Origin: Lineus longissimus
Taxonomy: Eukaryota > Nemertea > Pilidiophora > Heteronemertea > Lineidae
Direction: 5' to 3'
DNA: 60,000 nucleotides
NCBI RefSeq assembly: GCF_910592395.1
Contig: NC_088318.1
Coordinates: forward strand, 15,192,349 to 15,252,348
Part shown: positions 23,730-35,200 of the stretch, in pieces
Position numbering within the stretch: position 1 is the first letter of the stretch
Layout: each line of letters begins with the position of its first letter
Notes under the pieces: model-generated
What the model was told of the DNA's origin: nothing
The model's input: the letters and a program-made list of their open reading frames with translations, nothing else
Database searches by the model: none
Made by a program: the position numbers and the translations under genes

Positions 23730-23855
23730 CACTCCAAAGACTAGGATTTATTGCTGGCATAGGCCCTCCATCAAAGTGGCAACCACACACAAATTTTCAA
23801 AGTATTCAACATGGCTATGAGACGCGAAGAAAATATCCACCTTAACATTAAACCC

Positions 23856-23925
23856 TTGGTGGTTCTACAGTTAGTCTTTCGACCTGGTGGTCACGGGATC
23901 GACTCTCCGTGACTTATTATACTTA
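23856..23925 (+). repeat. tRNA-like SINE fragment in the Irx 3' UTR
   Basis: A B-box-like GGGATCGACTC at 23895-23905 follows a tRNA-like 5' part (GGTGGTTCTACAGTTAGTC). It lies between the Irx stop and the first poly(A) signal, so it would be transcribed as 3' UTR. Confidence 0.4.
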
Positions 23926-23945
23926 TACTCCCAGATCGAATTCAA

Positions 23946-23951
23946 AATAAA
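23946..23951 (+). terminator. Poly(A) signal AATAAA for Irx
   Basis: The first canonical AATAAA downstream of the Irx stop codon, about 220 bases after it. Confidence 0.55.
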
Positions 23952-26900
23952 TACATTTCATAGTGTTTTCAAATATATTCAATTATAGACTGTCTGGTCG
24001 TAAATTTTCCAGACAGCCTAGTAAGGTCACTCTGAAGTGCCATATCCCGCAAAGACTTTGATGTAGAGTGTAATGAAATTTGTCCGTCCTCAGAATGACA
24101 TGTGGACATGACACCAGTTTGGAGCACATGATCTATTACATTTACTTATCATCGATGACCCCCTCATCCTGATCTCCTGTCAGCCAAACAAGAACATGGG
24201 TAAACGTTATCAACCGAAACATGTTTATGACCTAAAAATCCTATCTGTATTGTTTACGTAAGGCCAGAAGTTAAATAGACTGGTACATGTACCATGTCAA
24301 CACTGGGAAGAAACCACAGTGCTTACTCCTTTAAAGCTGTGGTTAAGCGTCTGGAAGGCTTGGCCTGCTGGGATTTAACCGGAGGATGAGAAACCCATTT
24401 TCCCTTGATATTGAAATGAGACAGACCTGTACATTCGTCCATTACTGTTAACACTTTGGAAAACTCACAAGAACAGTATAGGCTCCTCGTTGAAAGGTAT
24501 TCACGTTGGCAATGAAATAGTTCAATTACGCACGTCCAACCTTCGGAGAATCAAGACATGACCTGCATTAGGAACAACCCAGGGCGAAAGCCAGAAAGAC
24601 ATGCTCCCAGTTCAATTACATCTTGATACCGAATGGCCAAGTTTGTTTAAAAAGCGTGAAACACGCTTCCGGATGACCAGACAAACAGCTCTCAGTCACG
24701 GCGTGGAAAATCATGACCGCTGGTGTGATAAATGACATGGCCAGATTGGTGTTTTTTAGTCTTTTCGAAAATCCCAAGAGATGAATGTGATCTTGGCGAA
24801 CACCACGAGATGAAGTTCGGTGCTTTGGCCGGAAAGTGGCCTGATACATAAGCAAGCGAAACCGGGTTTAAAATCAGGATGTTGTTTTTTTCCTCAATCT
24901 TCTGCAAAATAGGGTGATAACAAAATGGCAGACAATATTTTCTCAAACTATCTATCTATCACAGATCAGAAGCAACCCACGTGTGTAGTCTTTGGCCTCG
25001 TTCCTCTATAAAGGTCGGTAAATTTCATCGCAATGACTGCTGAACGCGGTTTTATTTGTTCCGGGCACAACGCACAAGGAAGCACTGAAAATTAGTCGTC
25101 GCTCAGTCTAGCAGCACAAGTCCTGCAGCAGGCTTACGTCACTTCCGTCGCCCTTCATTCAAGAATGACAAAGTATTCGCCCTTATAAGCTACTTGACTC
25201 TACCCTATGCTTTCGTCATCCCGCCAAAGCCCCAGCCGACACGACTCGTACTGTCGCCTGAACCTTTCCCACACTTCAGCGAGCACTCGCTCCTATAAAT
25301 TATTTCGATAGCCAATCTTCACGCGCTGGCGAGCTTGTAGTCGATCGTTTTCGCTTTGTTTGACAAGTTTTCGTTAGCATTCAAATGTGACTTTTAACGC
25401 CACTGTGCATGTAAAGCGGTTGTTCTGCCCGGAATTACAAGTGTTTGTCTTGTTCTAGCGATTTTGCCGCCAAAATGAACTTCTGGATCATTGGGCAGCT
25501 GAGTGGTTGCTTTCATAGCTGGCGGCAATCGCCGTGGAAGAGGGTGCGTCTCAATAGAATGCAGGGACTCTTGGAATCAAACAATGCGAAGCTAAGATGC
25601 TACTTCGCCAAGACACGAGTCAGCAGGCATCAATTTCGACCGTTTTGCAAACGATGTAACGTTTTTAGTTGCACCTCATACCGCTCAATCACTTTCTGGT
25701 ACGATAATGTTCTCGAGAAAGCAGACATTTTTTGATATATACAGTTCAGCCTCGCTAGAAGTATAAGGAATTGTCACGGGTCCAAGTAAAATGTTCATAG
25801 CGAAACTGGACTTTAGTACTTATTCTCAAGAACGTGAAGGTGTGGCCCCAGAAAACGCCTTCCCATGTTTCGCGTCGAACGGCTCAGATATATCTCTACA
25901 TAACCACCATGAGTCCAACCGATAAAAATCACAAGCTACTCGTCATACCCCGGAGGCACTTTCGACAGAAATGTATCCGAATCGTCCACGTCACAGCACA
26001 TCGGACACAGCGCCTTCGTGTTGTTATTTTAAGGGATTTGTGCGCCAAATCGAGCAGAAACAAGCGGAAATGGAAACGTTGCAATCACCAATGTATCGCG
26101 ACTACAGATCAGTGTTCGCGGGCACGAGAAAATTACGAATCAAACGTTATTTGTTCGTCGTGTGTCCTTATCTCGGCAAAAGAAGACGATGCCAGTTAAT
26201 CAACATTTTATGGAGTCACCAGGACTGCGAGCACGTTCTTTAACTACTGGATTTCCCATTACCTAGGATTTCATTAGCAGTTCTTTAACATGTTCATTAA
26301 TAGGCAGAGCATCCTATTTAATATAGACCTATCGAAAGCAATGCATTTTTCCCTGCTTCCACGCGTTCACGGAACATTCATAAGTGCTTGTTTTGCGATG
26401 TACCTACATGTAGTGTCATGGTCACATCATCGCCTCGATTTTGAGGATGGACCAGGCAGCGTCTCGGCAAGGGAGGGCCGAAGTGTATATTTAAACGCGG
26501 CCAAAAAAATACACGGAAGCCAAGCTCAGAGCAAGCAAACAATGTATAAATTGTAGTGGAAAATACATGTGCGAGTCCTGCCTTTTTCCTGGAAACCAGT
26601 TTACCCATCAATCATCCTGTTCTGATACCGGGGGCATTCGCTTGATGCGCATGCGGCGAGATTGCCCGATACAAAGACAGAGTCGGAATGGGGGAACAGT
26701 GAGGTGATAAGCTATCTTTGTTCTCACAGCCAGTAAAGACGGTGATCGCACTCCACGCACCCAAACTTGTGATCCTTCAACGGTTTTTTAATCCGTAGTA
26801 TTTTTCCAGGAATTGTAAAAATAACATTGTTTTTTAAACTTTTTATTATACTTGTAGTATATCAAATATCAAATATCTTACAGATATATACATATTTCTT

Positions 26901-28520
26901 ACATGGATAATAATTCTGGCAAAAATCAAAGCTTACAAATGAAGAAACTTCTTTTCGTTCAATTTTAGAAACATCCTCTTCGAATTTATATTTGGTACAC
27001 GGCCGACCAAATTTTTCGCCAATGAACTTCGTAGGTGGACGTAATGTAATGTTCTGCATGGACTTAAACCAGGTTGTTTACACAAAAATATCAGGAGAAG
27101 GTTTAATCAATCTTATAGTCAGTGATAAATTGGTCCTAACAACACTGTCTCTGCAATAATATGAACCACAAAGCGAGCCCAGATGACGTAACTAGAATAC
27201 GTGTACAATAAATGCATATTACTTTTGATTACAATGATAATAGTTTGTAGTTAGTTACACGAGTTAAGGATATTATCTTTCCTGTGAGTGGCAAGGCGCA
27301 TTTGTTCTATATAAAAAAGCTCTTCTTCAAATCCGGATCCGAGTTGACCTTTGCAATTGCCGGCTGTTCACTGGAAGACAGAAAGAAGAACTTTATCAAA
27401 CCACGAAAAAATACGGTTTGAAATGTGACCCATCACACCAAATCTAGTCGTAAGTTATACTGAGCAATCATTAACGAAGCAGCTTGCAGGTTTTTGTTTT
27501 GCCAAAAGATAAACCTTAAACATTTTTACAGATGATGTTTAGGCTTATCAAAACTCTACTGCTAGTAAATCAGACTGGATCTGTAGAATGTGGTAGCAAT
27601 ATTCAAAAATCCAACCTGACAGGTCTTTGCTTCTCTAACTTCTTCTTCGATTGCTTGTTGGAATTTAAACTTTTCTCCTGTAAAGACATGACGAACATGT
27701 TTAATTTACAGTACATTCCGTTGAGAAGTCTTGAAAGTGGTTCACCTCCACAGGTGAACAGGGTCGTTCATTTAGTACACACCGAAAGGAATTTCGAAAG
27801 TTTAAAAAATACATTTGTACATATCAAGTTTCCTTGTCTTATAATGAAGCAGGATGATATCAGCTGGATTGACTGACAACCTTTTTTCCTCAGGAGGGGG
27901 TCTAGACGTCAGCTCACAAGGGGAGGGGGTACTGAAAAATCTGGAAAAGTTGTGCATAAGTTCTAAATAAAGAGCACCTAAATGCAAATTCTTACAAGCC
28001 AATACGAGATGTTACATTTGAACAATTTCTGGCTGAAGGATGACAAACAAAATTTAAAGACCTAATTTTACTTTCTTGCATAGACATTCACACTTTCACC
28101 TTACCCGAAGAAGTGAAAACTAATTTTGATTTATTATAGGACAATAAGGTGAAAACTATGATGATCTAAACTTGAAATAAGGTGGAAGGTTTGATGAGAA
28201 CTACACTTGAACCATGAGAGTGGAAACTACATGTATGATGTCTTACACTTGCACCGCGGATGTTTTTTTACACACAGGTAAAGATTCGACACAAACACAT
28301 GGTTATGCGTCCTAATGGATATGGGATGAAGATGGAAGGGTGGGGGGGGGGCTGACGATTTCAAAACATGACAAACCTGTCTCATAGATGCACGCATAGA
28401 TGGAGGCTGCATATTGTTTATTCTCATCTGAGTGCAAAATAGTCAAACAGGTAACTAAGAGTAGTATACACCAACATACCAGTATACAAGAGAGAGAGAG
28501 AGAAGAGAGACACGATAGGA
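23952..28520. other. Region between Irx and the unnamed - strand gene, no gene recognised
   Basis: Short, overlapping frames on both strands only. A locally CpG-richer part, about 25,080-26,250, has two overlapping + frames (25834-26199 and 25971-26243) without recognisable domains. I cannot assign either. Confidence 0.45.
28486..28511. repeat. (AG)n microsatellite
   Basis: Short run of AG dinucleotides with one interruption (GAGAGAGAGAGAGAAGAGAGA). Confidence 0.8.
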
Positions 28521-28524
28521 TAGA

Positions 28525-28535
28525 TTTATTTTATT
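28525..28535 (-). terminator. Overlapping poly(A) signals for the unnamed - strand gene
   Basis: TTTATT twice on + (AATAAA on -), about 410 bases after the stop codon of the exon at 28948-29145. Confidence 0.4.
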
Positions 28536-28947
28536 ACATAGTTTGATTGACAGAATAGAAATAACAGGTTTCATAGTTCACAACACATAGTACTGCAAAC
28601 TGGAATATTTTCCTCTGTTACTTTCATTTTTTTAAGGTATTGGAAGCTGGTGAAACAGTTAGGTTATGTATGCAGGAGCAAAAAACTAAAAATTTAATAG
28701 AATAATGCAGGACAGAAGTTTGGTTTGTTTTTAGAAAGGCATCATGGTAGGTGTACCCAATAAGAGAAGACGTAATATTTCTGCGAAGTCCAGAATGCCC
28801 CACAAAATGGTCAAGAAACGATTGTATTGTCAACCTAATCATGAAAGTAGCCACACGGAATAAAAATCCTATCACGAGAGAGTGCATCATGGTAAGAACA
28901 GAGCTAAAACATCATTATTGCTTTTTACACGTGTTTTAAATTCTGTA

Positions 28948-29145
28948 TTATGTGTTGGGAACAGATGCAACGACATCAACAACAGGGTTTACAATGTGTT
29001 GGAACATGCGAAGGATGATCTGAAGAATGTCCAATGATCGAAGGAGAAGAAATATTACCAAGAAAGACACCATGAACAAGCATCCTACCTTAATATTCAT
29101 AGGTAACTCCCTTGTGCTCATGTGTAAATATGTTGCAGGTAATGC
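28948..29145 (-). CDS. Unnamed gene, terminal exon D (hydrophobic C-terminal segment)
   Basis: Acceptor CTTGACAATTGCAG, phase 0 in. 65 residues then TAA. A hydrophobic stretch GCLFMVSFLVIFLLL (about residues 21-35) is followed by an amphipathic LDILQIILRMFQHIV and a short tail ending VASVPNT. This suggests a single membrane anchor near the C-terminus. No family recognised. Confidence 0.4.
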   Translation of the reverse strand, partial: ALPATYLHMSTRELPMNIKVGCLFMVSFLVIFLLLRSLDILQIILRMFQHIVNPVVDVVASVPNT

Positions 29146-32100
29146 CTGCAATTGTCAAGCTTAGTGAGTATTTTCATTTAAACTAGATCATACATGTACA
29201 TTGAACACATTTAAATAACCTAGCGAGATTTTTCATTCAAACCTGTACTTGATTGAAACGTATTTGAATGTGTATGTTGCATTAACAGTTTGCAAGTGTC
29301 AAACGTAGTGTACATGACTGTATTGTGACTTTATTCATTTCAACTTACTTGTACTTCAAACACATCTGAATGAATATACCTATGTATATTGTATGAACAT
29401 GCTATTGTCATGGTGTGTTTTTTCATTGCAACTTGCATGTTATTTAAATTCATGTACATTTGAAACTAAATGACAATCTTCTCCTTAAAAGTACCAATCA
29501 ATCTGATTCATTGCACTTATTTCACTATCGCACATCAATTGCCATTGCATTTTTTAATTACCCCTCCGATTATGCAATGTAACGAAAAATTAGATCACGG
29601 TGCCAGATTTTAATTCATGTTTCACACATGAATAGTCTCGGGTTCATTCAGCCGCACTGATATCACTGAAGATGTGAACATTATTGAGTCCTAAGACAAT
29701 CTTCAGGGGGAAATGAATGACACACATAACATGAATAGGGGGAAAAGTCATGATGAAACAGTATATGTATACCTTAACAGCCAACTGACTAGATGCCTTC
29801 TCTGGTCATGCAGGATTCAAGTTCTGGCTAGTCTTCCACATCAATACATTTTAATGATTTTCGCAAAGCAAGATTCTAAGGGACCACCCGATTCTATGCC
29901 ATTTTGCAGAAGGCTATGCCACCTGCTTGATGCACCACATGTCATAGCGAGGACCCCAGGAAAATCCCTTACTTTGCCCAACCATGACAATAAAGCCTCA
30001 CATTCATGATAAAGAAATCATGTCGAGTGAACGAAACTGTATCGAGCCACCAGACTTCATCGTGGCATCATTCGATTAGAACATCAATTCGTTGAGCATT
30101 AATGCTCCATCACTAAATTCATTAAGTGATCTTTAATTATCAGAAAGTCATCTCTCCTGTCATGTGTTTGAATCCAATTCTTGTCTAATTATGAGAGATA
30201 ACAATACGATAGACAAGACTTCCGCATCATTTCCTATCATTGATAGATGTAGTTATTGAATGTTTTGACAACGCAAGGACAATACAATATAAATTAGATG
30301 GAATAAACGAGTTAAAAGGAATAATTGAATGCGACCAAAAGCTTTGTCGTGAAATATTTATTCATTATATTGCTGAAATGATAAGTGCTCATCATAATTA
30401 TGTGTCTTAGGGACATCCCTACGACTAGGCACAACACAATACATGTTATTTGTCAAGACTGATCAGCGGTCAAAATTTTGTTTTATTATGTTGTCAGTAA
30501 TTCAGTAACTTGTAGTCAGTCTATAAACTGATTTATTCTGAAGTAACTCAAGAAGAGGTTTTGAAGAATTGGGCTTCTATCTGAGAAAATTTGAAAACTC
30601 TTCAGATACAACATCATCAACATCATTGTCAGCATCTTATTCAGTGCTCAGACGTTGTGATGCCTTCGTCTCAAATTAGTCAGTACCATGTATCTTCATC
30701 ATGTTTTAAATTAATCTAACATTCAATTCTACTTTTACTCCAATAATTTGACAAGATTACCTTCAGCAGTAAATTTGATGTCATGAGATAATATATTGCT
30801 TTAAACAACATCATTACATCGATATCTCCTGCCAATTACTAGACCTGTCACATCAATTACATGTCAAAGACGAGTCAGTTGTCGAATGATAAATCATAAT
30901 TGATTCAAGTAATTAGATATAAGATTCTAATTAATCATCATGTCAATTTGGAATACATTCAACCAAATGATGACTACTTTTGAAATGGGGATGTCCAATA
31001 TATTGTAAGCATGAAGACATTATTGGTTACAGGCTGCTTATTTAGGCTGAAGATGCATCAATGCCTGCCATCAGCAACCAAACTGGAGTACACTTATGGC
31101 TGAAGTACTATGCATGTGAAAAGTTGGAAAACACACCAGAGCCTTATTTCACCAAAACGGCATACCCCTCCTACCCTGGTAAGGCAACATATTCCACATC
31201 ACCTCATAACAAGCCATGCCATTATCACACAATATCTAGGTGTTCCACAGCAAGCTGGAAAACCTTCTGTACACAGAAAATACAAGGATAAGCAATACTT
31301 ACAGATGCTCTTCTGAAAAGGTTTGGTGATCTAGGAGGGCTCTTAGCACGAGCGACTGCGGTCTTGGAGCGGCGAAAGCTTGCACGGATATTATTATTGA
31401 GAGGAATCAAGAGGGAACTGATACCCTGAGGTTTGCCAGAATTACTCTTCACGTTAGCATTAGTATCAACATCATCTGAAAAAGCATTTAATTTACAATT
31501 TGATCCAACAAATAGAGATTGAGACTGTATTAATACTAATGCCATACATATCTCCATCTGTACACAGCCAGGATGGGAAAGGGTAACATGGGTTACATTA
31601 GATACCAGGATCTGCAACAGACAACAATGGCAACTCATTGAGAACTTTTATTGCAGAAATTCTTTTTAAATGTTGATTAGGTAATCAAGTAAATAAGTCA
31701 TTACTTAGAGAATATGTAGTTTTTTCTTTGATATTCAATTCAAACCAATGTTCAAAGTTCTTAATGAGTGTCGATGAAGCTGAAGCAAGGGCCAAATTGT
31801 GCACTTTGACTTACACTACTGCCCCGCCTTGAAATTAGTTTTGGAACTAATTTCGTGGGCGTCTTCGCCCCTGGTGTTGTAGGAGTCTTTGGTTTTGCCA
31901 CAGGAATGACGAGTCCTTCTAAAACTACATGTAAATAAAACAGCCCAATATGCCTATAGTTAACTCCGCATGAAGACGAAAATTACCCTCGTCACTTAGG
32001 CCGTGAAGGAGAAACAACCTTGAATAGTCAAACTTGTAATGATGATGAGCAAGCACTACTGGCTTGTATCATTTTAGTTCAAGTCTTTCGGTATTTGCAC

Positions 32101-32215
32101 CAAAGCGGCAAGAAGAAAGGCCCAATACATTAACAAGTCGATCCCAATAAACTTGATGATTTTGTATCTGAAAACTTACCCAACATTTCTGGTTTCTTAG
32201 CAGGTTGAAGCAGGT
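28948..32215 (-). CDS. 3' part of an unrecognised gene with a membrane-anchor-like C-terminus
   Basis: Four candidate exons on -, in reading order: A 32180-32215, B 31815-31918, C 31303-31475, D 28948-29145. Each internal exon has a good acceptor and a GTAAGT-type donor. A ends in phase 1. B and C both accept phase 1 and both end in phase 0. D accepts phase 0 and carries the stop. So A-B-D and A-C-D are in frame, and A-B-C-D is not. The encoded sequence is basic and Ser/Pro/Thr-rich (TPTTPGAKTPTK; KSPPRSPNLFRR) and ends with a hydrophobic segment. I do not recognise the family. It could be a tail-anchored protein, or alternative 3' exons of the Sowah gene upstream on the same strand. The 5' exons are not established. 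Confidence 0.45.
31303..31475 (-). CDS. Unnamed gene, exon C (Arg/Ser/Pro-rich)
   Basis: Acceptor GCTTTTTCAG and donor ATCT|GTAAGTATT, both close to consensus. 57 codons; the second half is basic (ASFRRSKTAVARAKSPPRSP, then NLFRRAS). Phase 1 in, phase 0 out, the same as exon B. Confidence 0.55.
31815..31918 (-). CDS. Unnamed gene, exon B (Pro/Thr/Lys-rich)
   Basis: Reads GLVIPVAKPKTPTTP, then GAKTPTKLVPKLISRRGSS, up to a strong GTAAGT donor. The TP repeats look like proline-directed phosphorylation sites. Enters in phase 1 and leaves in phase 0. Confidence 0.5.
32180..32215 (-). CDS. Unnamed gene, exon A (12 codons)
   Basis: Acceptor TGTTTTCAG, donor TTGG|GTAAGT. Reads LLQPAKKPEML with split codons at both ends (phase 1 in, phase 1 out). 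Confidence 0.4.
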
Positions 32216-35200
32216 CTGAAAACAAAGAAAACGTGTGAAAGCCTCAAGGTTTTTCTTTATTATTGTCTTTGTATATTGGTGGTCTATTGCAAGTGTTGTA
32301 CCTCTGCTTTGAGAGTTTGGTTAAAAGCTTCACAAGAAGTTGAAAATCCAAATCCATAGTCACCAATACATTAGAAAATAAAATTAAGCCTACTGGTACC
32401 ATTAACTGATCTACACAACTGATGTCCAACATGGCGAATTTTTCGTAATCACACACTATGCATAAATGCCTCAACCAACACATTTTCAGGACGAGTGAAC
32501 AAAACAAAAAAACAGCATTTGATGAAAAATTATGTACAATATTTAGTATGGTATTTGCCAACGTGCATTCTGTAAAGAAGTGAAAAGCAACACAATAAGT
32601 CAACAGGGACTCAAACATGCTCGTCCATATTTGAAATCCATGGTAATGTCTTGATTATCAATACATCTATGTGCGTCTTAACTTTTTCTAGAGAAAGATG
32701 CTAAAGCAATGTGGTTAGTAGACTTTACAACACAGTGATTCATCCTTCATGTTGCACCAACATGAAAAATTTTGCAGTTGAACGTAAGTAATAATTCCTC
32801 ACTTCATTTCAAATAGATTTCAATATTGCTATTACTGTGGATTCAGGTATGTGACATACCACAAGACTTGGCAACATTGGTAGACTCACATGAAACAATA
32901 TAAGGTTAAACCATTTTAATTTTCACTCTAACATTTACATATTCTTTATTTTCACATTCCCAATTAGAATAAGCATTGCACCTGTAGATAATATTTACAT
33001 ATGCATACAAAAGACAGAAAGCCATGCAACAATTTATTTTCTTCTCAAATAAGGTGTAGGAATTATACTGGGTGCTTTGTACTTTTTCCTCCTTTTGTTT
33101 TTACTACAATCGCCACAATTCATCACCTATGAAACATGATATGAAAATGCAACATAAATAGTGATCATGTCCTCTGATTTGCTAAAAGCCATGCAGTGCA
33201 AACAAGGCTTAGATTTCTAAACAAAAGAATGACGATTTGGGTAACTTGTCATCATACAGTACAACTTCACCAAGTTGAGTAATATTCTTTTACTCAAGTT
33301 TAGCAATATTCACTGGAGATTTGATTGTGATTTGTTAAACAGACACCAGCCACAAATGTGATGAGAGTGCTGCACACAGATAGGCATTCCACACATGAAC
33401 AGTCCCTCAAGAGTCACATAAAAGGTCAGGTCCATCAGCACCTAATGAAATTAATTTCTGCTGAAGACTTTTATAACTTCTTTCTTTTATCTGGGTTTGC
33501 TCTTTAGGCAGTAATGCCATTGCCGGGAATGCAGTGTGTCTTACTGCTTCAAACCGTACTATAGTCCCGATTGCTGTGGGTTTTATACTTTTACCCACTG
33601 TCTGTAAGTGGGATCTTTAGCCTGCCATAGCGTAGGCACTCATGCCGAGATATTCAAAGGATTACATAAATCAGTACCTTTTTCATGTATGGTCACATTG
33701 AGTTGTTTTAGCCACACATTAGTCAGGACTGAACCCAAATCCAGCAAAGTTTTACGTGAATACATTATCAACCTTTGATGCAACTATCTGAGGACATACA
33801 GAAGACATGCTCTCATAACAATACTTTGCACCCTCTGTCACACCACCGCTACTTACAACGTGAATTGCCTCGAACATCTACACACATGAAAAGGAATGTT
33901 GGCGATTATGATAAATTAATATGCTGTCATTTACAATTTATATTATATTCTTAAAGAAACTAATGAGTTTTTCTATGACCAGAAATGCTGCAAATGAGAA
34001 GAAATAGTTCATGCTTTATAAGCAGAATCTTTAATAACGTTTCTGTACTGTACATTAATGGCCAAATATATAAAACACCCAACAACTGATAAAATCACAG
34101 AGTAACTGTTATAAATCACACTGCTTTTTTGAGTACTGTATTAGGAAGCACTTACTCAAATGTACCAAACATCCAATCATTTATCTCATGTTTTACAGAG
34201 TGCAATGAAAATATCATCTCAATACATTGTGAATACTATGGAACAGTCGGTGAAACAGTCACGAAAGCAGGGCAGTTTGCCCAGAGCATTTAAACGAACA
34301 TGAAAATATTTGTTCAAATTTATTAGTGATCAATATAAATTGCAAATTTGAATAGAAATCAGTAGGAACTAATCAACTTGTAATGTTTGAATCCAAGCAC
34401 AGCAGTCGGAAAAACACACTTTAAATGAGATTTTATGTTTTACTTCATACTAAATGACACAGTTTGAACACAGTGAAGTTGTGTTCTGCCTTCATTTAAA
34501 TTGAAAAGATCACTTTGAGTAAAGTCGAAACGTCCCATTGTGCTTGTAGCATTGAAAGAATCAGCATGAGCAACATCATTTCAAGCAGCATTATGACTTT
34601 TTCCCAATAAAAGCTCGCACTGAATAAAGTACCCGGTATTTGTTTTGCTTGTGGTTTTGAAAAGCACAGTTTGAATTGAGCTTGTGTATTTATATTTTCC
34701 TTGTAACATGGACCCACCAGCGAGTCTTCGATTGAATATTTTCAATTGCAAGCAATGGCAGAGCAATTTATTTCTATTAGTTTAGGAATGCTTTTGAATG
34801 AACTGTTGTTCGAGTACATTGATATTTAGCAATGGGATTACAAATTGGACACATGTTTCCTTCTCGGAGGACTTTTTTTTCTCATGACATAATGAAATTG
34901 ACAGAGTGCTTCATTTGTGCAGAGTGTAAAATTAGTCGCCCCACTGTACTAATATTTTCCATCAGAACTACGACAGAGACACACTTTATAAAAATTCATA
35001 CCAAGAATTTAGTTCCAAACAATACAAGGCAAGTTAAGTTTTACTATGTTTTGGGTAAGCCAATGCAAAGGTTCAGAATTCTGCCTATTTTAAGTCTTCA
35101 AACGAATATCCATGAACAACGGTAAGCTCCAGCCACTATGCCTCAATATTTGGTTTGCAAATAACTTTCCCAAAGTTTGCCCAATAAAAGTCACATTTAA

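Noticed and set aside
25834-26243. Two overlapping + frames (121 and 90 codons) in a CpG-richer patch
   Set aside because: Different frames of the same stretch, Arg/His/Cys-rich as expected from base composition; no recognisable domain.
28340-28351. Run of G (10 or more)
   Set aside because: Simple homopolymer, no supporting G-tract spacing for a G-quadruplex claim.
33407-33598. - strand frame of 63 codons (VGKSIKPTAIGTIVRFEA...)
   Set aside because: Looks somewhat protein-like and possibly repeat-derived, but no family recognised and no splice support.
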